Positions 33,617 to 41,874 of a stretch of DNA of 64,000 nucleotides are shown here, piece after piece. The notes under the pieces are model-generated. The model searched no databases. It was not told the DNA's origin and saw only the letters and a list, made by a program, of their open reading frames with translations. The DNA comes from an uncultured Lachnospiraceae bacterium. GTDB taxonomy: Bacteria > Bacillota > Clostridia > Lachnospirales > Lachnospiraceae. Made by a program: the position numbers and the translations under genes. The DNA lies in the NCBI GenBank assembly GCA_902788555.1, contig CADAKQ010000001.1, positions 1-64,000 of the forward strand, read 5' to 3'. Position 1 is the stretch's first letter; each line of letters begins with the position of its first letter.

Positions 33617-33627
33617 AACTCTCGAAT

Positions 33628-33797
33628 TAATGGTAGAGGTGCGGTGTTTAAGAGTAATCCATCGGATGTCTTAGAGCAGTTGAAGATGGTTGAAAGGGAA
33701 GACCGCCGAAGGGGGCTTTGGTCTAAGCTATGGCTTTCCTGGTTGTATAGTTAATAGCTATGCGACTGTCATCGTAAGATGGAGCGCTACTTAGAGA
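33628..33797 (+). promoter_or_regulatory. Lysine riboswitch (L box)
   Basis: The conserved L-box elements occur in order: AGAGGTGCGG, AAGAGTAAT, AAAGGGAAGACCGCCGAAGG, GGTCTAAGC, CGACTGTCATCG and GATGGAGCGCTACT. With lysine bound, the aptamer should allow the terminator at 33827-33863 to form and stop transcription before dapA. This fits feedback control of lysine and diaminopimelate synthesis. Confidence 0.95.
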
Positions 33798-33826
33798 TAA
33801 AATGGAAACTTATTTCGATTTATTTC

Positions 33827-33863
33827 AGGTTGGCACTTTATCTGTGCCAACCTTATCTTTTTT
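33827..33863 (+). terminator. Riboswitch-controlled terminator
   Basis: AGGTTGGCAC (33827-33836), 7-nt loop, GTGCCAACCT (33844-33853), T-run to 33863. Acts as the expression platform of the L box. Confidence 0.92.
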
Positions 33864-33902
33864 GTGCGATTCTACAAGCGAAGCGAAATGTGAATGTAGC
33901 AC
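33864..33902. repeat. Small imperfect hairpin before dapA
   Basis: GTGCGATTCTACA (33864-33876) and TGTGAATGTAGCAC (33889-33902) pair imperfectly around an AGCGAAGCGAAA loop. The AGCACC-type end and GCGAAGC loop recall the hairpin cores at 4.2 and 4.8 kb; relationship uncertain. Confidence 0.4.
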
Positions 33903-33943
33903 CATTAAAACAGCAACATATATTATCTTAGGAGGAAAAAATT

Positions 33944-34831
33944 ATGGCAATTTTTGAAGGCGCAGGTGTCGCAATTGTTACACCGTTTAAGAGTGATTTT
34001 AGTGTGGACTATGACAGATTCAGAGAGATTATAGAGTACCAGATTGCCAATGGTACAGACTGCATCATCGTATGTGGTACTACAGGTGAATCTTCAACAC
34101 TTACACATGAGGAGCATCTTGATTGTATCAGGTTCTGTACTGAGGTTGTTAATCACAGAATACCTGTTGTTGCAGGAACAGGTTCAAATGCAACCGACAC
34201 AGCTATATATCTTTCACAGGAAGCAGAGAAGTATGGTGTTGATGGACTTCTTCTTGTAACACCTTATTATAATAAGGCAACTCAAAATGGTCTTATCAAG
34301 CACTATACAGATATTGCAAACAGTGTTAAGCTTCCGATTATTTTGTACAATGTCCAGAGCAGAACAGGCTGTAATATCAATCCTGAAACTGCCGTATATC
34401 TTGCAAAGAATGTAGAGAACATCGTTGCAATTAAAGAAGCATCCGGAAATATATCACAGGTAGCAAAGCTTATGAGTCTTGCTGACGGATGTATAGATCT
34501 TTATTCTGGAAATGATGATCAGGTTGTGCCTATTATGTCTCTTGGAGGTAAGGGTGTTATATCTGTTGTGTCAAATATCGCACCACAGTTTATGCATGAT
34601 ATGACCAGAGCATATCTTGACGGAGATGTTAAGAAGGCATGTGATATGCAGCTTAAGTCAATCGAGCTTTGCAATGCACTTTTCTGTGAGGTTAATCCTA
34701 TACCTGTTAAGAAGGCAGTTGAGCTTATGGGCTTCTGTGACGGATATTTAAGAATGCCTCTTACCGAGATGGAGCCACAGAATGTGGAAAGACTTAAGAA
34801 GGCTATGAAGGATTTTGGAATTGAATTTTAG
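33944..34831 (+). CDS. dapA: 4-Hydroxy-tetrahydrodipicolinate synthase
   Basis: Condenses pyruvate with aspartate semialdehyde, the first committed step to diaminopimelate and lysine. 295-aa TIM barrel with GTTGESSTLTHEEH (about 45-58), the Tyr of LYNVQSRTG (about 133-141; most enzymes have Pro where this has Gln), and the Schiff-base Lys in AIKEASGNI (about 162). GGAGGAAAAA ribosome site. Controlled by the lysine riboswitch and followed by dapB. Confidence 0.97.
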   Translation: MAIFEGAGVAIVTPFKSDFSVDYDRFREIIEYQIANGTDCIIVCGTTGESSTLTHEEHLDCIRFCTEVVNHRIPVVAGTGSNATDTAIYLSQEAEKYGVDGLLLVTPYYNKATQNGLIKHYTDIANSVKLPIILYNVQSRTGCNINPETAVYLAKNVENIVAIKEASGNISQVAKLMSLADGCIDLYSGNDDQVVPIMSLGGKGVISVVSNIAPQFMHDMTRAYLDGDVKKACDMQLKSIELCNALFCEVNPIPVKKAVELMGFCDGYLRMPLTEMEPQNVERLKKAMKDFGIEF

Positions 34832-34930
34832 TCCGGATTTAAGAACATAGTTTGTTTTATTTAAACTATATGATAATCGGAAATGAGATTTTTACTATAA
34901 GATATAACATAGATTTATGGGAGGTATACA

Positions 34931-35686
34931 ATGACAAGGATAATCATGCATGGCTGCAATGGTAAGATGGGTCAGGTTATAACCGGAATTTGTAAGGAAG
35001 ATGAAAATGCCTGTATAGTAGCAGGCATTGATGTGGTTGATAACAGAGATAACGGTTATCCGGTATTTACAGATATAGACGCTTGCAATGTGGACGCAGA
35101 TGTAATAATTGATTTTGCGGCTGCAGCAGCAATTGATAAGCTGCTTGATTATGCAAAAGCAAAAAAGATACCGGTTGTACTTTGCACCACAGGTCTTAGT
35201 CCTAATCAGATAAATAAGGTTGCCGAAACATCAAAGGATGTGGCGATTCTTAAATCGGCAAATATGAGTCTTGGTATAAATACCATTATGAAGCTTCTTA
35301 AGGAGGCTGCAAATGTATTTGCACCGGCAGGCTTTGATATCGAGATAGTTGAAAAGCATCACAACCAGAAGGTGGATGCTCCTTCGGGAACAGCACTTGC
35401 TCTTGCTGATTCCATAAATGAAGCAAGAAATAACGAATACGAATATGTATATGACCGTTCTCAGGTAAGGAAGAAGAGAGATAAAAAGGAGCTCGGAATT
35501 TCAGCAGTAAGAGGCGGAACCATAGTCGGAGAGCATGAGGTTATATTTGCCGGAGTTGACGAGGTTATTGAGATTAAGCATACAGCTTTTTCCAAATCAG
35601 TATTTGCAAAGGGTGCTGTTGAGGCTGCAAAATTTCTTGCCGGAAAGCCAAGCGGCATGTACGATATGGCTGACGTAATCAATTGA
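34931..35686 (+). CDS. dapB: 4-Hydroxy-tetrahydrodipicolinate reductase
   Basis: NAD(P)H-dependent second enzyme of the pathway. 251 aa: nucleotide-binding GCNGKMGQ (about 8-15), FAAAAAIDKLLDYA, CTTGLSP, and the catalytic and substrate motif EIVEKHHNQKVDAPSGTALALAD (about 137-159). Fold and length normal. A 99-bp gap with a small ATAGTTT/AAACTAT hairpin (34847-34869) and no terminator separates it from dapA, so they are likely co-transcribed. Confidence 0.97.
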   Translation: MTRIIMHGCNGKMGQVITGICKEDENACIVAGIDVVDNRDNGYPVFTDIDACNVDADVIIDFAAAAAIDKLLDYAKAKKIPVVLCTTGLSPNQINKVAETSKDVAILKSANMSLGINTIMKLLKEAANVFAPAGFDIEIVEKHHNQKVDAPSGTALALADSINEARNNEYEYVYDRSQVRKKRDKKELGISAVRGGTIVGEHEVIFAGVDEVIEIKHTAFSKSVFAKGAVEAAKFLAGKPSGMYDMADVIN

Positions 35687-35724
35687 TGGCAAGATACAAT
35701 TAATATATAACACACTATTCTATA

Positions 35725-35811
35725 GACCGATTATATGCCGGCAATTCATACATTTTGCCTGATTTATTAAATCGATGGCTAGTTGTATAAACTACCGGTA
35801 TATAATCGGTC
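35725..35811. repeat. Inverted repeat after dapB
   Basis: GACCGATTATATGCCGG (35725-35741) and CCGGTATATAATCGGTC (35795-35811) match at 16 of 17 positions around a 53-nt loop that contains a further GATTTATTAAATC hairpin. No T-run follows, so it may be an RNA structure or palindromic element rather than a terminator. Confidence 0.6.
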
Positions 35812-35835
35812 AAAGAAAAATGAAAAGAGGACAAA

Positions 35836-36150
35836 ATGTATCAGGACGAAATAGTTTTATGCAGCTCATCTAAGTATGCACAAAAGTATTATTTGAATGA
35901 GGATTTTAACGGACTTCCGAAGGATGTAAAGGACGAGTTAAAGATTATGTGTGTTCTTTTTACGGAGGATGTGGGTGGCATTATCACTCTTATGTTTGAT
36001 AAGGATGGTAATCTTAATATAATAACCGATGCGGCCGAAGAGGACATACTGTATGATGAGATAGGAAGCGTGCTTAAGGTGAAGCAGATACAGGAAGAAA
36101 AGAAGGAATTATTTGAACAGCTTGAAGAGTATTTTGAGGCGTTCTTTTAA
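35836..36150 (+). CDS. DUF6145 family protein, 104 aa
   Basis: Small acidic cytoplasmic protein of a Lachnospiraceae-type family of unknown function. Typical stretches are KYYLNEDFNGLPKDVKDEL, IMCVLFTEDVGGIITLMFD and the acidic EEDILYDEIGS, ending in a coiled-coil-like EEKKELFEQLEEYFEAF. AAAAGAGG precedes the ATG. It lies 12 bases before coaX, so it is probably co-expressed. No catalytic motif is seen. Confidence 0.75.
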   Translation: MYQDEIVLCSSSKYAQKYYLNEDFNGLPKDVKDELKIMCVLFTEDVGGIITLMFDKDGNLNIITDAAEEDILYDEIGSVLKVKQIQEEKKELFEQLEEYFEAFF

Positions 36151-36162
36151 AAGGGAGAAAAT

Positions 36163-36927
36163 ATGTTATTTGCAATTGATGTAGGAAATACTAACATAAC
36201 AGTCGGATTATTTGATAATAAGGATTTAAAGTATACATTTCGTATGACAACGGGGATTTCAAGAACCTCCGACGAATATGGAATGTTTTTCTGCGATTGG
36301 CTGAGCGTAAGAAATATGAAAGCGGATGATATAAATGCTGTTATTATATCATCGGTTGTTCCTAACGTAATGCATTCTCTTACAAGTGGAATTATAAAGT
36401 ATTTACACGTAAATCCAATCATTGTTGCTCCGGGAATAAAAACAGGAATTAATATATCGATTCCTAATCCTAAGGCACTCGGCTCGGACAGACTTGTGGA
36501 TGCGGTTGCGGCATATGATATATATGGCGGACCGGTTATTGTTATAGATTTCGGTACGGCTACTACATATGACCTTGTGCTTTCAGGAGGTAACTTCAGT
36601 TCGGGAGTAACCTCTCCGGGTATAAGACTTGGTGCGAGTGCACTTTGGCAGGGTACAGCAAAGCTTCCGGAGATAGAAATTACAAAGCCTGATACAATAC
36701 TTGCCAAGGATACGGTTACAAGTATGCAGGCGGGTGTCTTTTTCGGATATATAGGTAGCACGGAATACATCATTAAGAGGATGAAGGATGAGTCCAAGGT
36801 GGAAAATATAAAGGTTGTGGCAACAGGCGGTCTTGGAAAGCTAATAGCTGACAATACCAATTCAATAGATATATATGATGCAAACCTTACACTTAAGGGC
36901 TTAAAGCTTATATATGATAAGCAGTAA
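36163..36927 (+). CDS. coaX: Type III pantothenate kinase
   Basis: Phosphorylates pantothenate in the first step of coenzyme A synthesis. 254-aa ASKHA-fold enzyme with the N-terminal phosphate motif [16 protein letters not shown] (about 3-18), [29 protein letters not shown] (about 109-137) and [12 protein letters not shown] (about 152-163). Normal length. AAAGGGAG upstream. Confidence 0.96.
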   Translation: MLFAIDVGNTNITVGLFDNKDLKYTFRMTTGISRTSDEYGMFFCDWLSVRNMKADDINAVIISSVVPNVMHSLTSGIIKYLHVNPIIVAPGIKTGINISIPNPKALGSDRLVDAVAAYDIYGGPVIVIDFGTATTYDLVLSGGNFSSGVTSPGIRLGASALWQGTAKLPEIEITKPDTILAKDTVTSMQAGVFFGYIGSTEYIIKRMKDESKVENIKVVATGGLGKLIADNTNSIDIYDANLTLKGLKLIYDKQ

Positions 36928-36996
36928 GAGACCATACAGTTAAAAATAGGTACGAAAAAAGTGCCTATAAAAGCCAAAGAAAAAAGTGAGAATGCT

Positions 36997-37950
36997 ATGA
37001 TGGATTTTACCGACAAAATTATACTGGCACCGATGGCAGGCATATGCGACCTGCCATTTCGTTTGCTTTGCAAGGAGCAGGGCTGCGATATCGTTTATAC
37101 TGAAATGATAAGTGCCAAGGGTATGTATTATAACAACAAAAACACTGAGCCGCTTCTTATGACTGATGATAAAGAAAATCCGGTGGGAGTGCAGATTTTT
37201 GGAAGTGAACCTCGTCTTATGGCAGAGCAGGCAAAGCGTATTGAGGACAGAGGTTTTGCTTTTATTGATGTAAATATGGGCTGTCCCGTACCTAAGATTG
37301 TAAATAACGGTGAAGGCTCGGCACTTATGAAAAATCCAAAGCTTATAGGCGATATAGTAAATGAACTGGTAAAGCTTTGCGGTCTTCCCATAACCATAAA
37401 AATTAGAGCAGGCTTTAATGAGGATAGTATAAATGCACCCGAGATTGCCAAAATTGCAGAGTCAGCAGGTGTATCGGCAATTGCCGTCCACGGAAGAACA
37501 AGAGAACAGTACTATCACGGAAAGGCGGATTGGAATATAATTAAAGCAGTTAAGGAATCCGTTAAAGTACCTGTTATCGGAAACGGTGATGTGGCATCGG
37601 CAGAGGACGTCATAAGGATAAAGCAAGAAACCGGCTGTGACAGCGTTATGATAGGACGTGCCGCAAAGGGTAATCCGTGGCTCTTTGCCGATATAAAGGA
37701 ATTTTTAAAGACAGGAAGACATATAAAAAGACCTGATATAAACGAAATCTGTGAAATGATGCTAAGACACGCAAGACTTATGATTGAATGTAAGGGCGAA
37801 TTCACAGGCATACATGAAATGAGAAAGCATGTGGCGTGGTATACCCAGGGACTTCCGAATTCTGCAAAGCTTCGCTCCAAGATTAATACGGTAGATACAT
37901 ATGAAGAACTTAAGAATAATGTTGAAGCTTTAAGGAATATGTTTTTATAA
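36997..37950 (+). CDS. dusB: tRNA-dihydrouridine synthase (DusB type)
   Basis: FMN-dependent reductase that makes dihydrouridine in tRNA. 317 aa from ATG 36997: TIM barrel starting ILAPMAGICDLPFRLL, FMN-binding QIFGSEP, catalytic Cys in VNMGCPVPKIVNNGEGSALM (about 92-112), IKIRAGF, AVHGRTREQYYHGKADW and IGRAAKGNPWLF, with a helical C-terminal domain. A GTG at 36961 is in frame but has no ribosome site. It often lies near coaX in Firmicutes, as here. Confidence 0.95.
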   Translation: MMDFTDKIILAPMAGICDLPFRLLCKEQGCDIVYTEMISAKGMYYNNKNTEPLLMTDDKENPVGVQIFGSEPRLMAEQAKRIEDRGFAFIDVNMGCPVPKIVNNGEGSALMKNPKLIGDIVNELVKLCGLPITIKIRAGFNEDSINAPEIAKIAESAGVSAIAVHGRTREQYYHGKADWNIIKAVKESVKVPVIGNGDVASAEDVIRIKQETGCDSVMIGRAAKGNPWLFADIKEFLKTGRHIKRPDINEICEMMLRHARLMIECKGEFTGIHEMRKHVAWYTQGLPNSAKLRSKINTVDTYEELKNNVEALRNMFL

Positions 37951-37996
37951 TCAGTATAATATGTGACAAGGCTAACGCCCGTGGCACACCGAAATA

Positions 37997-38060
37997 TAAA
38001 AGGACGTGTAACATGAACATACCAAAATGAACTGAACCCCAAATGTTACACGTCCTTTTA
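37997..38060. terminator. Bidirectional terminator between dusB and - strand gene
   Basis: TAAAAGGACGTGTAACAT (37997-38014) and ATGTTACACGTCCTTTTA (38043-38060) are perfect 18-bp arms with a 28-nt loop. It ends dusB from the left and the 38061-38636 gene from the right, whose stop codon touches the arm. Confidence 0.9.
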
Positions 38061-38636
38061 TTATCTTGTAATAGCTTCCTTTGCAGCCTGAATTATAAGA
38101 ATTGAAGTGTATTGATTATCCTTTGAATATGTAAGATTTTCAAATGCTGTACCGGATTCCAGCTGTGCATTTATCTCATCAAGAGATGAACCGATTAGAG
38201 GATACATTACTGTAACAGTCTCATTCAAATTGGTTATATCTATGTGAGAAACTGCACCGTTATCGACTGTAACCGCTAATTGAAGCTCTGTTTGTCCGCC
38301 CACATTCATTATAGAGGAATATACACCGGATTTATATGTATCGGTGCTGTTTATTGTAGTTATAGTTTCCTCGGGTGGAATAATTGTTGCTTCAGGTGCC
38401 CGGTTATCTGTTATGTTCTCGGTAGTGGAGATATTATCATTGGAAATTATCGTATTATTTTTATCAGGGGAATCCGTTATTTGTTGTGAGTCGGAGGTGT
38501 CAGTTGCTTTTTTGTTTTTTGAAGGTGAAAACATATAAATCAGTAAAGATATTAGAGCAATTCCGAGTATCACAAAAATAGCTGTGTAGATTAATTCTTT
38601 TGATTTTAAAACTACGATTTTGGTTTTTGCTGACAT
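38061..38636 (-). CDS. Membrane-anchored FMN-binding-like protein
   Basis: 191 aa: cytoplasmic start, one membrane helix (about 15-36), a Thr/Ser/Asn-rich linker (about 40-98), and a C-terminal domain (about 100-191). The domain pattern (YKSGVYSSIMN, LQLAVTVDNGAVSHIDI, then a helix ILIIQAAKEAI) follows the FMN_bind fold that is the usual target of ApbE. However, the SGATxTS motif that receives FMN is not present; the equivalent region reads YSKDNQYTS. It may be a degenerate, non-flavinylated relative. Family assignment is tentative. Confidence 0.6.
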   Translation of the reverse strand: MSAKTKIVVLKSKELIYTAIFVILGIALISLLIYMFSPSKNKKATDTSDSQQITDSPDKNNTIISNDNISTTENITDNRAPEATIIPPEETITTINSTDTYKSGVYSSIMNVGGQTELQLAVTVDNGAVSHIDITNLNETVTVMYPLIGSSLDEINAQLESGTAFENLTYSKDNQYTSILIIQAAKEAITR

Positions 38637-38646
38637 AATAAAAACT

Positions 38647-38685
38647 CCCTGCTTAAGATTACTATAAATATATTCTTAAGCAGGG
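38647..38685 (-). terminator. Terminator of the phosphoribosyltransferase gene
   Basis: CCCTGCTTAAGA (38647-38658) pairs with TCTTAAGCAGGG (38674-38685). On the - strand it is followed by GTTTTTATT, so it ends the gene at 38698-39342. Confidence 0.85.
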
Positions 38686-38697
38686 AAATTTAGTACA

Positions 38698-39342
38698 TTA
38701 TAATTTGGAATAACCAAAGCTGTTTACAATTGCGGTAAGCGGATGACCTGATTTGCATAATGGGCAATCTACGGCAGGATATGTCAAATAATTAGGAATG
38801 TCGTCAGTAGTAAATATTGTATTTATATGCTGTCCGTGTATTTCCTTTGCTGCCGAGAAAATTGCTGAAACACCTGCAATCTTACCACCGTAATATTCTA
38901 TACATTCAAGTGCTGAATTAATTGTCTTACCTGTTGTCGCTGTAGCCAAAAGAACAAGTATATTTTTTCCTTTTATAAACGGAAGATAATTTTCCCTAAA
39001 CATAAGCTGTCCGCTTGAGGTCTGTTCAGGAGTAAGAATATATACTGTGTTGTGCATATTGGCTGACATTATACCGGCACTTGTAAGCTCATCTGCAAGA
39101 TAAGCTCCGATTATATCGGTACCATCCAGACATACAATAGCATCAATAATTGTAGAGGTAACATATTCCTGTACGAGTGCCTTTGCTACTGCCTTCGCTT
39201 CGTTTCTTCTGGTTTTAAGTGTAGTCATATCAATATAGTAATTTATATGAGATGAAGATGTAGCAAAATGTCCCGGAGTAATAGTTAAAGCTATAAGGTT
39301 GTTGAACTGTGAATATATCTTAAATTTATTTGGGTTTTCCAT
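38698..39342 (-). CDS. Phosphoribosyltransferase (orotate PRT-like)
   Basis: 214-aa protein of a Clostridia family usually annotated as orotate phosphoribosyltransferase. The PRPP-binding loop is NILVLLATATTGKTINSALECIEYYGG (about 125-151); canonical OPRT has VxVVDDVxTTG, so the two acidic residues are replaced by Ala and Thr. The C-terminus carries VDCPLCKSGHPL, a Cys pair unusual for OPRT. PRTase fold is secure; the true substrate is uncertain. TAAGGAGG lies about 7 bases before the ATG. It is divergent from the FapA-like gene. Confidence 0.8.
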   Translation of the reverse strand: MENPNKFKIYSQFNNLIALTITPGHFATSSSHINYYIDMTTLKTRRNEAKAVAKALVQEYVTSTIIDAIVCLDGTDIIGAYLADELTSAGIMSANMHNTVYILTPEQTSSGQLMFRENYLPFIKGKNILVLLATATTGKTINSALECIEYYGGKIAGVSAIFSAAKEIHGQHINTIFTTDDIPNYLTYPAVDCPLCKSGHPLTAIVNSFGYSKL

Positions 39343-39543
39343 AACATACCTCCTTAAATATAATATGGAATTAATATTAATTATATTATAGCCTTATTTT
39401 TTATATTAGACAAGTAAAAACATTTTTTTTTGAATAAATTTGTACTACACTTAATAAAAATAATGTGTTATAATTATTTATAATTATGCGGTTTTTTACT
39501 ATATAGGTATTATATTAAACTATAACCATATGGAGAGTAGAAT

Positions 39544-41856
39544 ATGGATAAAGGTAATTTGACATCAGACATAGCAGATAAAGATATTTCCGGTCGTATG
39601 GAGCAGTATCATTCGCAGGGCTTTGATCGCATGCAGCTTGAACAGCTTGAAAAAGGGCTTAGAAGCGGTGTAGATGTTAGTTATTATGCTGATACCGGAT
39701 ATATGTTTCTTCAGATGGAAGAAATAAGAAAAGGCCTTGAACAGGGGATAGACATAGCTCCTTATCTTGATGACGAATATGACTGGTTTCAGATGAGAGA
39801 AATCAGGAGAGGTATAAAAAACGGAATAGATGTGTCCATATATCTTGATAAGAATATGGATTATCTTGTTATGCGTGAAATACGACTTGGTCTTGAAGCA
39901 GGGATAAATCTTTATCCTTATTATGAAAGAGGACTTGAAAAGCCTGTACTTAAGGAAATTAGAGAGGCTTTTAGTGATGGTGTCAGTATAGATTTATATG
40001 TTGATAGCGGATATGAGGATGACCAGCTTGAACAAATAAGGCTGGGTTTGAAAAATAATGTAGATATAACATATTATCTTGATAAAGATTTTTCGGGAAG
40101 TCAGATGTATGAGATAAGACGAGGTCTTGAGGAAAAGATAGATATATCTGCATATGCAAAGCCGGAATATAATTGGTTACAGATGAGGGAAATCCGGCTT
40201 GGAATAAAGTCCGGTGTAGATACTAAGTGGTATCAGGAAGCGCTTTACTCACATAAACAGATGAGAGAAATAAGGCTTGGACTTGAGGAAGGGCTTGATG
40301 TATCGAGCTATACTTCGCAGATGTGGAGTGCTACTGATATGGCAAATCACAGAGCCAAGCTTAAGGCCTTCGGTAAATATGAGTCTGATTTATATAATCC
40401 TGAGACAGAGGTTATAACCTATGAGGATAATGAGTTTTCCGAAGTGAAACAATCAGCAGACTCTGATGATGATGTATGGAATGCAGAAAATCAAAGAGTA
40501 ACCATAGAGAAAAGTCCGGATGCAATGGTTGCATATATTTATTTGCCTGAAATAGAGGATGAACAGGGCTTTTCGGAAAAGGAAATAACAACCGCACTTA
40601 AACTAAATGGTATAAGACAGGGAATTATTAAAGAAACAATATATGATATTATTTCGGGAAAGAAAAATGCGGGAGAAAAAATATTAATAGCAGAAGGAAA
40701 GTTGCCCGTTGATGGCGAAGACGGATATTTTGAATATTTCTTTAACAGAAATATTAATCGTACACCTGAGTTAAATGAGGATGGTTCCGTAAATTATTCT
40801 AATACTGTTCTTTTTGAACAGGTGGATGAGGGGCAGACCCTTGCCGTATATCATCCTGCCGTGCACGGAGTGTATGGATATGATGTAACAGGAAAATTGA
40901 TTCATCCTAAAAACGGTCAGAATCTTCCGAGAATAACAGGAAAGAATATAAAGCTTTTGGATGATGAAGTTACCTATGTTGCGACAGTAACGGGATGTGT
41001 AGAAGAAAAACCGGGTTCTATATCAGTAAATACCGTATATGTCGTAAAAGGAGATGTATCACTTTCAAGCGGTAATATAAAGTTTGACGGAGATGTTGAG
41101 GTAAAGGGAGATGTCAGACCAAGAGCAGTTATAGAAGCTACCGGAAATGTTATAGTCAGCGGTACGGTAGAGGCGGCATTTATAAAAGCCGGAAAGGATG
41201 TATTGGTCAAGCAGGGAGTTCTCGGAAAGGGCATAGGTATAATAGAAGCCGGAAATGATGTAAACGGTAAGTTCTTTGAAAATGTAAAAATATATGCCGA
41301 AAGGGATGTTAAGAGCAACTATCTTTACAACTGCAATTGTATAGCGATGCATAAGGTCATAATTTCCGGACGAAGAGGAGCAATAGTCGGAGGAATTACA
41401 TCTGCCGTTTATGGAGTAGAGGCAGCAGAGCTTGGCAATAAAATAGGTCTTAGAACAGAGCTTGAGGTTGGTGCAAATCAGTATTTTATAAAGAGATTAA
41501 GGGAATATGATTCAAGGACAAAGGATCTTTCCGTAAAGGTTACGATATTTAAGGAAGAGATAAAGAAGCTTCAGGTAAAGATAAAGCTGGATGTATTAAA
41601 AAACAATCCTGTTTTTCAGAATTCACAGACGGCAATGCTTCAGCTTATGAATGAAATTGAGGCAATTAAGGAGGAAAGGGATGTTTTTACCAATGAGCTT
41701 GCCAAAAACAGTGCTTCAATAGGAATAAGAGTGGCCGGAAGAGCATATGCAGGATGCCTTATTAATATAAATAATGCAAAATATCTGCTTGACAAGGATG
41801 TAAATAAGGTATGGTTTAGGGAAAAGGAACAGGCTATTGTACAGCTTTTGAGTTAA
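39544..41856 (+). CDS. FapA-like (DUF342) protein with N-terminal 26-aa repeats
   Basis: 770 aa. Residues about 27-265 are nine tandem 26-residue units with consensus QMREIRxGLExGxDxxxYxD. Residues about 330-770 form the FapA/DUF342 polymer-like beta-solenoid domain (GKNIKLLDDEVTYVATVTGCV, then the ladder DVSLSSGNIKFDGDVEVKGDVRPRAVIEATGNVIVSGTVE) and a C-terminal coiled coil. DUF342 proteins are linked to cell-surface and signalling functions but lack an established biochemical role. It ends 18 bases before an HD-GYP gene, suggesting a shared signalling role. The repeat consensus is clear by eye. Confidence 0.85.
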   Translation: MDKGNLTSDIADKDISGRMEQYHSQGFDRMQLEQLEKGLRSGVDVSYYADTGYMFLQMEEIRKGLEQGIDIAPYLDDEYDWFQMREIRRGIKNGIDVSIYLDKNMDYLVMREIRLGLEAGINLYPYYERGLEKPVLKEIREAFSDGVSIDLYVDSGYEDDQLEQIRLGLKNNVDITYYLDKDFSGSQMYEIRRGLEEKIDISAYAKPEYNWLQMREIRLGIKSGVDTKWYQEALYSHKQMREIRLGLEEGLDVSSYTSQMWSATDMANHRAKLKAFGKYESDLYNPETEVITYEDNEFSEVKQSADSDDDVWNAENQRVTIEKSPDAMVAYIYLPEIEDEQGFSEKEITTALKLNGIRQGIIKETIYDIISGKKNAGEKILIAEGKLPVDGEDGYFEYFFNRNINRTPELNEDGSVNYSNTVLFEQVDEGQTLAVYHPAVHGVYGYDVTGKLIHPKNGQNLPRITGKNIKLLDDEVTYVATVTGCVEEKPGSISVNTVYVVKGDVSLSSGNIKFDGDVEVKGDVRPRAVIEATGNVIVSGTVEAAFIKAGKDVLVKQGVLGKGIGIIEAGNDVNGKFFENVKIYAERDVKSNYLYNCNCIAMHKVIISGRRGAIVGGITSAVYGVEAAELGNKIGLRTELEVGANQYFIKRLREYDSRTKDLSVKVTIFKEEIKKLQVKIKLDVLKNNPVFQNSQTAMLQLMNEIEAIKEERDVFTNELAKNSASIGIRVAGRAYAGCLININNAKYLLDKDVNKVWFREKEQAIVQLLS

Positions 41857-41874
41857 TATATATGGAGGATTACC

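Noticed and set aside
36147-37073. 308-codon - strand frame over coaX
   Set aside because: Antisense shadow of a clearly conserved coaX gene.
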